Source of the DNA: Boswellia sacra
Taxonomy: Eukaryota > Streptophyta > Magnoliopsida > Sapindales > Burseraceae
Direction: 5' to 3'
Assembly (NCBI GenBank): GCA_013180625.2
Contig: SNVD02012321.1
Location: 248,001-312,000 of the forward strand
Length of the DNA: 64,000 nt
Position 1 is the first letter of the stretch. Every line of letters begins with the position of its first letter. Position numbers and translations under genes: made by a program. The notes under the pieces are model-generated. The model saw nothing but the letters and a program-made list of their open reading frames with translations, ran no database searches and had not been told where the DNA came from. Positions 34,123-46,942 of the stretch are shown here, one piece after another.

Positions 34123-37100
34123 TGTAATACCCATTGGGTTTTGAATCCATTGGGCTGTGAAGAAGGCCCGGCCCAGCCCAAAATTTTAATTATAAATAAG
34201 AGATGGTGAATAGGAAATGGGGAAGAATTCTGGAATTTTGTTTGGCAAATCCGTTTTTACTGTTCATCGCTGGATACTGTTCACCACCGCATTTGAGTAG
34301 TGATTCCGGCCGATTTCCGGTGAGTCTTCAGCCCTACAATATATCATTTTGAAGCTTGTAATGTCCTCTTTCCATGCATATATGTGTTGTCCTTGGGTTC
34401 TTCACCGTTTTTGCGGATCGAAGCGTGAAAGCCGATGGCTTCCTATGCGTTTTTCGGCCAAAATCCGGTGAGTTACCGGTAAATCTTTACATTAAATTAA
34501 AGCTTGTTCCATGCTCTTTCTAACCATACCAATTTTGTTACATGTTGATATACGAATTTTGCAAATCGGAGAGAAATGAAATTCGGTCACTATTCACTCG
34601 CCGGCGACGACTTTCCGACGATATTTTCGGTTATGCTTTCCGGCCATTAAATAATTCTTATAACATTATTCATCCATAAAGGAGCTTAAATTCAGTGAGT
34701 GGATTATATTTTGAGAATTTTATTTTATATTAAAGCGTATTAAATTTATGGTTTTTTTATTTGATTTACGTTATTAGATTAATTAATTGAATTATATTAA
34801 AATATTTTTAGAATCGATAATGATGAATTTTGTATTTCGGAAATAAGCGTATGTAAAGTATTTAATTTTGGATAAAAGAGATGGTTATGGGTGATGCTAG
34901 TGAATCAATTTTTGAATATATAGTAAGCGTTGTTTTGATAAGTTTGAATACAATAAAAAAATGAAATTAAAGTGAAAGATGTAGAATGAATGTATATTAT
35001 ATGTCAATAGAAAGTAGAAAGTTTTTTTTTATGATTGGAAAAGAGACAATTACAATTAAATAAATTTGTATAGAAAATTGAAGTATTTAGTTATCTCCTT
35101 TAAATAAATACACATGTTGAAGAAAGGATGTTTTTGATTTACAAAATGATGAATGATTTTATATTCAAAATAATAGCAAATTAAAAAGAAAAAGTTTTGG
35201 AAATTAGAATTTAATTATGCAGGGGTGATAATGCCAAATTCTAAAACCGCCTAGCAGTAGGGGTTGAATTGCAAAATTTAGAAAACTGTTTCATAATTTG
35301 CAAGAACCTGAATGCAGAATTCTAAAAAATTTTAAGATAATCAAAATGATTTCAGTTAAAGCATGATATTTAAGATTTTGAAAATTAGTTAAATTTCGAA
35401 GTATAATTATATGAAAGAATGTTGTATAAAATATTATATCGAAAGTATGAGATTTTAAGATAGCTTATAGCGAGATGAAAAGTATTTTATTTTATGAATA
35501 TTTTAGAAAGTTTTGGAAAGAGTAGAAGATTTATTTTTCTGGATAATTAGAAATATGTTTTAGTATTTACTTAGTTATGTTTATTTAGCATTTTATAGAA
35601 TTTCTGAGAATCTTAGCGAATTTAGAAGAATTCAAGTTAGTTCTTTTGTATTTCTCGTGGATGGATAAATCTATTTGTTATATTTGCTTTCAATTATTAA
35701 GATGTTTCAAAGCTAGCTTTCAAATAGTTGCAGACATAAATTTTAGTTTCAAAAAAAAAAAATTAGTTTTGAATAATGATATAGCACTTTGAAAGAAAGA
35801 TTCATATTTTATATATGAATTGTTTTCTATATTATTACGGATGCATATTTTACCATTTTATGGAAAGTGTAAAAGCAGAACAATTATGATCATTTTTTTT
35901 ATAGAAATTTGATTTCAAGGATTTCTCAAAGTATTTGCAATTATTCTTTTAAATATTTATCATGGATTTTCAAGGATTCAGATATTATGAGTTTCAGCTT
36001 ATATAAGTTTTACAAATTTTGATAAATCTGCTTGAGAAGCAATGGTTTAGCATATAAAGCAAATTTTGTAAAGAAATCAGTTTTAGCGAAAAGAAAAAAG
36101 TTTAATTATATTATACTAAGCTAGTACCCAGTTCACTTAGACAGTGAGACAGCAGATTTCAGATAGAAAGATAGAGGCCTTTGGGGCCCGTTCAGACACA
36201 CATAGAGGCTTTGGGTCGTGTGATCTGGGCGCTTTAGCCCTTTGGGGGCAGTTCTACGCATGCGTATGATCAGATAGTAGGCCTGTGCGATGTTAGATCT
36301 CGCCAGGTATAGACAGCTTTGCCTGCGTGATGTAGATCTTGCCAGGTAAGAGGAGATTCAGATAGTAGGCCTGTGCGATGTTAGATCTCGCCAGGTATAA
36401 ATAGCTCTGCCTGCGTGATGTAGATCTCACCAGGTAAGAGAAAATTCAGATAGCTCTACCTGTGCGATATTAGATCTCGCCAGGCAGGATCAGACAGTTT
36501 CAGGGTACTTGTTTAGTATAATGAAAAGAGTTTTGAATATGTTTATATGATTTAGTTTGAGAAAGAAGCAAGATTCACAAAGTTTCTTTTGAAAGAAGAT
36601 TTTTTAAGAAAATTATATTTTGTATATTACATAATTGAAGCGATGATTTTAGCATATCATCATGAGTTTTATTTTATAAGATTGAGGAAATATGCATGTT
36701 TTCATTGTTTTTAAAGAATATAGAATCAAGTAATTGGATTTGAAGATTTTTAATCAAAAGTTATTAATTTTCAAAATTCTATGAGAGATTTGAAGATATT
36801 TTGACAAGTACGATAAATTTTTCTTAAGTATAAATATGAGATGAGATATTCTAGTCAGAAATGTATTATATTATTTTATTATGAGATAGTCATAGTCATA
36901 CAATCTTGTTTAGAAAATAAAGTCAATAACTGATTTCGTATATGATGAGAGGAATATTATTTGAAAGTTTTATATTAGTTGATTTCTTCTTGCTCGTGTT
37001 TATACATTTTTTATATATAGAAAAGAAAGAGACATAGTGATACATTTTGCACTGTGTACGATATTAAGCAAGGGTTCAAGGTAAAGGTACGTAAGTGAAT

Positions 37101-37929
37101 TGCTTATATAATTGAAGAATATTAAGCTATTTTGGTAAGTAAGTTGAGGAATTATATAAAGTATTTTCTTTACAAAGGGTTAGTAAAATTTTTTTACAGT
37201 TGTTTTATAAGAATGAAGTTTAAAAGAAAGTTAGGAAAAAGTAGTAGTTTATACGTTATTTTGAAAAGAAAAGTTTACTGGTTCTCTTTTAAATATTAAT
37301 TAAACGTTGTAATTTTCTTTTAAGAAAATGAGATTTTTGAATAAAGCTTTATTCAATAAATGAGTTATAGGAAAGAAAGAAAGCAATATTTTATTTAAAT
37401 AAAATTTGTCTAGTCACTGAGCCTTTAGCTCATTCTTTTCCTATTCTTCTTCCCAACCAGGTGCTACAGGCTTGGTGCTAAGCTGTCTCTGATGCAAAGG
37501 AAGGCCACATGATGTATAATAATTATTCATGCATTTAAAGTATTTTATTTTTATGTATCTATATAAATTTTTAAATATTAAGTATGTTGAGTATGATTTA
37601 TTTATCTTTTAGGATATTGTGGTTGATAAGGACGAAAACCCCAAAGGAAGTTGGGATGAGAAATATTTAGAAGCGTAAAAATATGTGTTTTTGCAGGGGG
37701 TTTTCTTCAAATTATAGGGGAAACTCTGCCGGTTTTTAATTAAAAATTTTTTGAGTATTTTTTTTAGTATGTTACATAAAAGACTTGAACTAAAAATAAT
37801 TTTTTTTATGAATAGTTTTATCATAGTGGCAGAGTAAAAAGTGTAGGAAGATAGTTAATTGAAAGACTGTTCTTTTAGTGAACAGTTTTAGGCACGACTT
37901 GCCCGTGTAGCTAGGGGCGGGTCGTGTCA
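34123..37929 (+). mobile_element. Giant solo LTR, family A (copy 1)
   Basis: 3807 bp, beginning TGTAATACCC and ending GGGTCGTGTCA, with a perfect 5-bp duplication GTTTA at 34118-34122 and 37930-37934. It interrupts the duplicated receptor 3' flank, whose uninterrupted version is at 3320-3340. A TATA-like tataaataag lies 69 bp in (34191-34200). An 88-bp tandem repeat occupies 36271-36490. No gag, pol or primer-binding site is present, so a solo LTR is the simplest reading. An inverted relative is at 59838-63402. Confidence 0.7.
36271..36490 (+). repeat. 88-bp minisatellite in the family-A LTR
   Basis: Units start at 36271, 36359 and 36447 (the last partial). Each contains two versions of a half-unit with ttagatctcgccaggta and tgcctgcgtgatgtagatct. 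The inverted copy at 60545-60665 has fewer units. Confidence 0.8.
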
Positions 37930-37934
37930 GTTTA

Positions 37935-38628
37935 ATAGTCACAGAACACCCAACAAATCAACATTGCAAGAAGCTCGATCATTACGGCGTATGTTGCAAG
38001 CTTCTCTGTTTCATTTGCTTTGCTATGGTGGTGATGTTTTTAGGGGGTAATGCGCTAGAGGAGATTATTGGCTGGTACTTCAATTGAATATAGAATGCTT
38101 GGGACTCTCATTCTAATTGCAGAAGGGATTGGCTGTGGAGATAAGATTGCATTGTAGGAAGCGTGGGGGTCCTATGAGTGAATGTGATGAGTTATGAAAA
38201 TGGTAGAGATTTTGAAGAAAAATTAATATCTTATTGATCATAGCATAGATCACGATCATTGATTTTGATTTGGACAGTTTACTGATGTAAATTTCTTCGT
38301 TGTGTGAACAGTCAATAAACGGAAGAATAGAAAAGAGAAAAGTGTAATGCAAAAGAAGAAAGTTTTTATCTTTGGATCTTTTATAATATTTAATAGTTAA
38401 AGTGCTGGTTTCATTTAAATTTTCTGCTCATCATTTATCACGAACCAGAACAATTCAATTGGATCATTTAATTCTGCCGCTGGAAATCTTCTTTTGTAGG
38501 ATAAAAGAAACATCTATGGACGTTAATATCTAGCAAAAAAGACAAATTATTATGGTAAACTGATTCCTATAATTATTACAGGATATATAACGTCACAGAT
38601 CCTACCAATGAGATGGTTCCATAAAAGA
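37935..38628 (-). other. 3' flank of the kinase pseudogene, no gene
   Basis: Resumes the receptor 3' flank after the solo LTR and aligns with 3335-4120. ORFs are shadows. Confidence 0.6.
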
Positions 38629-41600
38629 TCAAAACACAACATCTGCCATCTTCAGTCGTTCAATCGGAGATTCTATCGAGCAAAGAACTCCAATTCTCAC
38701 AATAGAAGTTAAGCACTCCTCAAGTTTTATTCTTTCCTTTCCATGGCTGGCACAGTTGCTAGCTTGAACTTCCCATAGAAGCAAAGGTTCAATAATCTCC
38801 ATCACTTTTTCTGGTATAGCCGCCTTTGCGAATTTGGGGAGGGTAAGGCCATGAATAAACATGTCATCAGTTGGTCGTCTTCCGAGAAAAATCTCCAACA
38901 ACATAACTCCAAAGCTATACACATCTCCTGACATAGACAGTTCTCCACCATCCATGCCATACTCTTGAACATATGTCGAATCATCACATTAGTTATTAGT
39001 TTCAATTGCCATATATATGAGTGCCAAAACATGTATTTATTAATGGAGTAAATGAATTAACAAGATCGAGACTAATTTATACAAAACTAAATATATATAA
39101 AAAATGAAATGCATATCTGGAGCAACATAGCCAATGGTTCCTTTTATTCCACTTGAGCTTGACTGAGTTTCAATATCTGTGCTAAGTAGGGGATCATATA
39201 GAAATTTTGATAATCCAAAATCACTAACATGGGCAACCATTTCATGATCAAGCAAAACATTGCTTGGCTTTAAATCACCATGAATGACTGGTGGTTAACA
39301 GTAGTGGTGAAGATATTCTATTGCAGAAGCCACATCAATTGCTATGTTTAATTTTGAAGAGGACTTAAATTACATGTGTGAAGTTGATCATTTCTTTGGT
39401 GCAACAATTCCTCTAAGCTTCCATTTTGCATAAATTCATAAATTATATCCTTAAAGTCACTCCCTTTGAAATCAATGCTTGAGCAAATAGTGATCATTTT
39501 GATGAGATTTCTATGTCGAACATTTCTTAATGCTTGACATTCAACCATAAAACTCTTTGAAGTCCTCTTTCACTCAAGATTAAGCACCTTAATTGCAATT
39601 AACATTCCATTTTCACCTAGATTACCTTTATACACAACTCTACAACTACCCCTACCAATCATCTTTGACGATGAAAATTCATTGGTTGCCTTACTAAGCT
39701 CTGCATAGGATACCATTGGAAACTATCCTTCTAACTGTAGCATTCCAGAAGATTTTGGAGCAAATTTTCTTTGGTTAAAAACAATAATGGAGCATACTAA
39801 TAAAACCAAGGATGATGCAATCACTGTAATCAACACCTTAAGAAGAATGCTTTTGTTTTTTCCAAGCCTTTGGAATGGCATGATGGGAAATGCATTCCAT
39901 CCAAACCCCCACAAAGCTTCTCATTCCCAATAAGTGAAACTTCAGTTGAATTGCTGAAAACTCCTTTTGTTGGTATCTTGCCCTCAAAGTGATTATTAGA
40001 CAGGTTTAAGAAATTCAAGAAAGATAGATTCTCAAGATACTGTGGAATTTGACCTGACAAATTGTTATAAGAGAGATCTAGCTCGTTGATGCTTTTCAAA
40101 GAACTTAGAGAGGAAGGAAGACTTCCAACAAAATAATTGCACTGCATATAAAGTTCTTCTAAACTTACACAACCACCTAGAGTAATAGGAATCTCACCAG
40201 AAAAATGATTTCTAGATATATCCAATTTAATGAGATTCTTCAAATTACCCACAGCTGAGGGAAGAGGGCCACTGAGATTGTTATTGGCCACCTCTAAAGA
40301 GATTGTTAGGGTTTGTATGCCAAGAATTTGTGGAGGCAAAGAACCAGTGAGCTTATTTTGACTCAAAAGCAACCTATTCAAATTCTGACAATTTCCAAGG
40401 GAGAAGGGTATATTGCCTTTCAAGCTATTGCCTCCCAAATCAAGCAAGGCCAGTAGGGTTAGATTACCTATACAGATGGGAATACTGCTTGAAACTTATT
40501 TCTTCCCAATAATAGAACTTGTAGGTTTTTAAGCTCACATATATCGTAGGGAATAGAACCTTTCAATTGTTTAAACTCCATTCCAATAACATTTAGATTA
40601 ACAAGATTTCCTATCCCTTTCGGCATGGTGCCAAATATTTGATTGGATCCTATTTCTATTTCGATAATTGTATTTGAGAGGTTGGCTATTGTTTGCGGCA
40701 GTATACCGACAAATTGATTTTGCTGCAAGTCAAGCACTTCAAGTTGGCTACAATTGGTTAGGGAATTTATAAAATGAAGATCATTGGCTTTACCAATTCC
40801 CAATTTATTCCCGGCCAAATGAAGCCTTGATAGCTTCTTGAGGACGTTGAAATTAATTAACACTTCCCCACTAAAATGATTTTCATTAAGGAGAAGTCAC
40901 TGAAGATTTGATGCATTGGACAATGACTGTGGGATGTTACCAGTGAAGTTACTTAGAGCAACACTAAATACTTTCAGGTTTGGAAGAGTGAAGCCTATGT
41001 TAGGTGGTAGACTTCCATGGAATCTATTTAAAGATATTAGAAACACCTCAAGGGAAGATATATTATACATTGAAGGAGGAATCATGCCAGAAAAATTATT
41101 TTTAGAAATACTAAAATATGTTAAGCTTCTTAGTTGGCCTAAGTTATCAGGAATAATCCCTCCCAAGTTATTATCTTCTAAACCAATTTCCCTTAGAGCT
41201 CAAAGATTCCCAATGGAAGCTGGTAGTTGCCCTGTCAGATGATTGCTACCTACATCCAATATCTCTAGCTTCACCAAGTAACCGATCTCTGTTGGGATTT
41301 CTCCCCTAAGGTTGTTGTTGAAAGCATAGAGCCTGATCAGATTAGAGCAATGAGATAAATTGGAGGGTAGTGTACCTGAAAAGGAATTATTCTCGAGTCC
41401 TAGAAATTCGAGCCTGAATAGACGACCAAATTGGTTATCAGTAATTCTACCTTCCAATCTATTATCCCCTAGAAGCGGGTTATCAGTAATACCCGTAAAA
41501 GAGCTGAAAGATTCCCAATAGAAGCTGGTATTTTCCCTGTAAGATAATTCAAAGGGCGGGCCGATATCTCAAGCTTCAACAAGTAAACGAACTCTGTTGG

Positions 41601-42163
41601 TATTTCTCCCGTAAAACTGTTGTTGTTAGCATAAAGCCTATTCAGGTTAGAGCAACGGGATAAATTGGTTGGTATCGTACCTCAAAAGGAATTACTCATG
41701 AGAATTAGAGTTTGAAGCCTGAAGAGACGACCAATTTCATGGGGAATTTCTCCATAGAGTTTGTTGTCTCCAAGGTCGATGTATCTGAGGAAGCTGAGGT
41801 TCCCTATATAAGGTGATAAGGGACCTCCAAGGCTTTGCTAAGGTCTAACTTAGTGACCCTTTGGTGCTTACGACCACATGTTACACCTCTCCACAAGCAT
41901 AAGTTCAAAGAGTTGTTCCAAGAGCTTGTAACTGCTAGTGGATCATGGAGTTGTGACTTTACCGTAAGCAATGCGAGACGGTCTGTCTCATTTGTTCTGA
42001 TTGTAGCTGTGGCGGTAGGGATAGAAATAGAATGACAATAATAAAATTGTAGCAACAATAAGCTGGAGCAAAGTAGAAAAATGGTTGTATAGCAGCTGAA
42101 GGAGCCAAACATTTGTGTAGGTTCTGAAGAAAAGATTACACAGAAAACAGGAAGAGCGGGCAT
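38629..42163 (-). pseudogene. LRR receptor-like kinase paralogue, disrupted
   Basis: A close relative of the intact kinase. The leader starts at MFGSFSCYTT and runs into LRRNT with CLWRGVTCGRKH. LRR pieces lie at 41457-41200, 41166-40897, 40863-40468 and 40447-39830. Kinase pieces are 39548-39348 ([17 protein letters not shown]), 39255-39040 (HVSDFGLSKFLYD) and 38963-38629. Damage includes frameshifts after the LRRNT and within the LRRs, TAA replacing a Gln codon just before the HGDLKPS motif (near 39297), an intron donor changed from GT to AT (39115-39116) and an early stop after MADVVF. An LRR block is also duplicated internally (41200-41457 against 41490-41800). It cannot make a receptor. 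Confidence 0.9.
41490..41800 (-). repeat. Extra LRR block within the kinase pseudogene
   Basis: Repeats the LRR segment at 41200-41457: gcctgaagagacgaccaatt against gcctgaatagacgaccaaat, and the accgat/acgaactctgttggatttctccc segment. The intact kinase has only one such block, so this is a local duplication of about four repeats. Confidence 0.7.
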
Positions 42164-44528
42164 TTGGTGGTGTTGTGATCTTGGTATTTGAGTTTATACA
42201 GTTGAGGATCGATGCTGAGAGCTGTGGAATTAATGAAATCCTAAATATACAAAACATTACTTGAAAAAACTTGATAGATATTAACTGTTAACTTTTTTTA
42301 CTCATGGCTAAATCTTTATCACTTTATCCTTATATTAATACTTTTCACTATTCTTTTTCTTTTCTTATTGGTGTCAAAAATTTGTCAAAATAAAATTTCT
42401 CCCTAATTTGTCAAACATGAATCTTAATTCAAGTTGATTGATGGAAATTACATTATATTTTTGGATTAAATAATGAAAGAGCATATGCACATTAATCAAT
42501 TTGAATTTACAGTAATAAGTAAAAGGAAATTCTAGGTAAAGTATAAAAACTTTTATGCAATTTTTTTCTCAAAATTTATTTATTCATGTAAACAATGTCA
42601 AACAAATATCATATAAGAATAAAAATAAAAGATAAAAACAGGACCTTTTAGAAAAACTGCAGGAAATTTCCTTTATATATCAAAGTAGAGTCAAAGAGTC
42701 AATTAAAAGAGGACAGATATGCTACTGTTTTTCTAGTCTTTCTCTGCTGCATTTTTACTTACAAGTTGTTCATTCTTCCGGTGATATGAAAAGTCTCCAC
42801 TATAAAGCTAAAATCAAAAGTTTTCTCAGACCCGTATTTAAGCAAGTAAAAGTACTCATCTTCTCTTGTTTCTTTCAAGTATTTATTTTTAATTTACCTA
42901 ATAAAGTTCAGCTTTTGTAGAGTTTTTCATATGTGTTCTCACAGTTTTTTGATATGTCTGATGTTGCAAAGGATAAGTTTATCATTCAAAATTTGCTGGT
43001 ATTTTCTTTGTGTCCATATAATATTTTGTAATAAATAACTCAAAATTATTGTCATTCTGAATAAAAGTTCTTTGATCCAAAGAAACTGATGTTATCTGAA
43101 GTCAAGCAAAGACTAAAAATACTAACATTATTGTGTTAATGATAACATAAAAATAAAAAATAAAAAACTATGAGAAAATTGGAATTGCAGGCAGGTGTTG
43201 GTGGTACTGGTGTTGTAATCTTGGTCTTTGAGTTTAAATAGTTGAAGAATAATGACTTCAGTAAAACAAAACAATTAGACATGATGGTTTTCTTCTTTAT
43301 GCCTCACTTTACAGCGAAAATTAGCTATCAACTGTAAAATTAATTATTTTATTCTTGGGAATATATAGTTCAAATATACTGGACTTTGATATTTAGGTTA
43401 CAATAAACATGGTTTTCTAAGATAATTAACAAGTCGGGAATCAAGAGAAGACATAGCTTTATAATTTTCCTCCCCTCATAGACTAGAATTATCGTGACCA
43501 TTGGCTAGTAAATTATGTGTTCAGACAATTTAACTATACTCAATTATTTGGAACCAAGAATTAAAAAAATCAACTATAACCAAATTCAGTAAAGATCAAG
43601 ACTTTAGTCTTCATATAAAACAAACAATTATAAAAATAATATATATATACACATTTTGCTCAGATTACATTGAGGATTCGTGCATATAGAGCATTCATGA
43701 AACAATCTCCATTGAATGGAACTGATTATTTGGTTCACAATGAGTTTTGCTAGTGGCGTAAAAGGACCTTCTCAGAACACTGTAAAATATAAAGCGAATA
43801 AGAACACTACAAATTGAAAAAGTAATCAATGACTTCAAAAAAATTAACTTCTAGGATTTGTACTTTCTATAGGTCCCATTAACAAGGTAGGATTTATACT
43901 TTCTATAGGATTTGTCGCTGTCCATATGCAGACACTTTATGCTTAATTATGTGAATAATCTCAATTAGTTGGAATTGAAAGTAAGCACTCAATTTTCCAT
44001 CTAAACTTTTTTGCTATAAATGATATTATAAAATCTCGCTTAGTGGGGATCAAAAACAAGCACTAATTATGTCTTGAACACTTTACCTTACCGTGAATAT
44101 TACTCTTTCAAGGTTTCTCTGTAAAAAGCTCACCGACATAAGACTAAGAAGAAACTTTTGTTAGTCGTGATCGTCCCCTGGAAACAAAATGAATATAGAA
44201 GAGTTTTAAGGCTTTGATTTGCTGGAGGTCCAAGTGCACTAAAAGAGTAAAATCTGAGTCAAATAAAAAAATAAACATATCAAAGTTTAAAGTTAATATT
44301 AAACTTTACATTCTTTCCATCTACCTTTTTCTTTCTTCTACGCACCAGGTCTATGAACTCAACATTCATGTATCAACAATAAAGAGTTATAACTAAATTC
44401 AATTTTTTTTTCTTTTATACCGTCTTCGATGCTCCTTTGGCGGAATTGTCCATGATCAGTCCACGTATCTTGTTAAGCCCTAAAATAAATTCATAACTAA
44501 ATTCAAGTTTTATAACTGGATGGCTAAG

Positions 44529-44579
<51 letters not shown>

Positions 44580-44990
44580 ATTTTTTTAAGTCTTTTAAAT
44601 TCCTTTTTAAGTGAACGACACGTTAATGGTTTACAGAAAATGGGAAGATTTGTCATTTGTCATCTATCTTATAGATTGAAGGCATGTGATGTTTTTTTTT
44701 CCATTAATTTCTAAAAGGTTTAACTAATTCGTCAAATTGGGTATATTTCTGGAATGCCAAATATTAATGCACGCGGAAGAAAGACTGTACCATGCGCTCC
44801 ACACATGAAATCTGTAGATACGATGATTGGGTTCTTGGTGTTGTAGAGAAGTGAGGTCCTGGTAATAATGCAAGCATTTGCCATTCTCTTAGCTGAAGCA
44901 ACATTAATCTAACTAAAAAAATGAGTACGCAGTGGTCTTGTGTGTTGGGGATCCATGGCACACAATAATATTCTATGTTTTTTTTATACC
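42164..44990. other. 5' flank of the kinase pseudogene, no gene
   Basis: AT-rich non-coding sequence paralogous in pieces to 8050-8450 and 10300-10880. Positions 43099-43114 hold the W-box block. A CT microsatellite followed by an AT run occupies 44531-44580. Positions 44630-44900 recur inverted at 63590-63860. Confidence 0.55.
44531..44580. repeat. CT/AT microsatellite
   Basis: About 20 TC dinucleotides followed by about eight AT units. It accounts for the Ser-Leu-rich ORF on the plus strand. Confidence 0.9.
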
Positions 44991-45184
44991 ACTTGTTGGA
45001 GATCCATGAACCACACAAAAGTCCACATTGGTATAATATTGTCCACTTTGGGCCCAAGCCCTCATGGATTTGCTTTTGGATTCTATCCAAAAGGCCTCAT
45101 ACCAATGGAGTGCTTGTCCATACTTAAATGCCCATGATCTTTCCCATGTCTAGTCAATGTGGGACTTTGATTGCACATCCAACA
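44991..45184. repeat. Possible short LTR or TRIM-like remnant
   Basis: A segment starts TGTTGGAGATCC and ends GCACATCCAACA. A similar tgttggggatcc lies just upstream at 44944. Inverted TGTTGGA ends suggest a small LTR, but no target duplication is clear. Confidence 0.3.
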
Positions 45185-45269
45185 TTATGAAATTACCTTG
45201 TTTGTGTTCTTATATAATTATATGTTTCAGGCTCAGTATAAAACAAAGAATTCATTAGAAGCTATTTTT

Positions 45270-45513
45270 GAGGGGGTTCATCCTCTGAAATCTCAGTTGT
45301 CACATGGCTCTTCAAAAGAACAATAGAAAATACTTGCTCATTATAGCAAAGATGACGTAGAAAAATTCAAGTGTTTAATAGTCAAAGAACACCCAACAAA
45401 TCAACTTCAAGCCGGATCATTATGGCGTACTGCAAGGTTCTCTGCTTCATTTGCTTTTGATTATGGTGGTGATGTTATTGGGTTTAATGCACTAGAGAAG
45501 AACGGTTGGCCAC
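45270..45513 (-). repeat. Orphan receptor-kinase 3' flank, interrupted by copia
   Basis: Aligns with 3254-3470 (cacatggctcttcaaaaga, acacccaacaaatcaac and tggtggtgatgttatt blocks). The alignment is cut at 45513 by the copia LTR. No kinase of this copy is present in the window. Confidence 0.6.
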
Positions 45514-45840
45514 TGTCAAGACAGCTCATTAAGCTGGACTGCCCTGCCGCTGCTTGCTGTATAAGTTTCCTGCCACCTCGGCACAGTCTGTTAAGTCTGT
45601 TATCAATCCAGTTCTGTTCATTCTCTGTTTTATTTCTTAAGCAGAATTAGTTAGATTTCCTTCCGCCAGCTTCTAGTAAGATGCCAGGTGCATTGCTGTT
45701 ATTGGTAGTTGTTTTTGGTACCACTGATGTAGGACACATGGCATCCTCAAATGTATCTCTTTCTCTCTTTGATATAAATAGAACAGTATAGCTGCGCAGC
45801 CAGTAGAATGCTGCAAGCATTTTCTCCCTAAAATCCAAAT
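45514..45840 (+). repeat. Left LTR of the copia element
   Basis: 327 bp. It starts TGTCAAGACAG and shares its end AATCCAAAT with the right LTR. A TATA-like gatataaata lies at 45770-45779. Confidence 0.88.
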
Positions 45841-45852
45841 TGGTATCAGAGC
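45841..45852 (+). other. Primer-binding site of the copia element
   Basis: TGGTATCAGAGC directly follows the LTR and matches the complement of the initiator tRNA-Met 3' end. Confidence 0.85.
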
Positions 45853-45869
45853 ATCCCAAGGCCTACGCC

Positions 45870-46942
45870 ATGTCTACTGGTTCTGTTGACAGAGGCCATT
45901 CTAATAATGATTCAAACTCCTCATCTCGGTCACCCTTTCTCCATGGAAGCTCACCCTTCGGAAATACTCTGAATTAATCCTTCCCTATCAAGCTTGATGA
46001 AGACAATATCACAATCTGGAAAGCTATGATCCTACCCACCTTGAGAGGTCATAAGCTTGATGGTTTTGTCCTGGGCTCCAAAAATTGTCCTCCAGAATTT
46101 GTTCCAGTAACTGCTTCTGATGAAGATGAAACCAGCTCTCAGCTTGTTCCAAACCCAGAATATGAAGAATGGATTACTACCGACAACCTACTAATGGGAT
46201 GGCTCCTCAGCTCAATCACCAGTGAAGTTGCTGCCCAGGTTATAGGCCAACCCACTTCTCACAAACTCTGGAAAGCACTGGAGGAGTATTGTGGGATCAA
46301 AAACAGGTCCAAAATCTCAAATCTCAGATTTGATCTTCAAACCACCAGAAAAGGTTCTATGAAGATGAGTGATTATCTGGCAACCATGAAGAAAATATCA
46401 GACAATTTAGCTGTGGCAGGAAGTCCTGTAGAGATGAATGACCTGATCTCGTTTATCACTCTTGGGTTGGATACTGACTATACACCATTGTCGTTCAGAT
46501 TCAAAGCAAAGACAATATTTCCTGGCAGGATCTTCAAGCTACTCTTCTCAATTTTGAGAATAGATTGGAAAGGCTGAACAGCTTCAGTAATCTCAGCCTC
46601 AACCAAGTATCAGCAAACATTGTTGTGGGAAGACAAAATGTCAAACGTGATGTGTCTCAACAAGGCAACAACTCCAGGAATCCTAACCAAAATTTTGAAA
46701 GAGGTACAAACAGTGGTAATCAGAGAGGCAGAGGACGTGGTAGATTTGGTCAATCAAGGCCAATTTGCCAAATCTGTGGCAAAATTGGTCACCCTGCATC
46801 AATCTGTTTTTATAGGACAGACCTGAGCTATATGGGATCAACTAATCAAAACAGAAACAACAATAGGCAGGCATTTCCTAGATTCACAAGACAGAATCAG
46901 CCTCAACAAGCTTACTTTGCCTCACAAAATTCATCTCATTAG
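45870..46942 (+). pseudogene. Copia gag region
   Basis: Starts at ATG 45870. A TAA at 45975-45977 is followed by the gag core (UBN2-like, with WKALEEYCGIKNRSKISNLR at roughly 46270-46330). A single-base frame change near 46505 moves the reading into the frame of 46565-46942. That frame carries an RG-rich stretch and a zinc knuckle (CQICGKIGHPASIC; Cys-X2-Cys-X4-His-X4-Cys). A TAG at 46940-46942 separates it from pol. In active elements gag packages the RNA. Confidence 0.85.

Noticed and set aside
36271..36490. Possible CRISPR-like array
   Set aside because: Units are contiguous 88-bp tandem repeats without unique spacers, in a plant LTR.
34123..37929. Long non-coding RNA or gene
   Set aside because: TG...CA ends and an exact 5-bp duplication inside a duplicated flank show a retroelement insertion.
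44520..44714. ORF with a Ser-Leu run
   Set aside because: Translation of a CT microsatellite.
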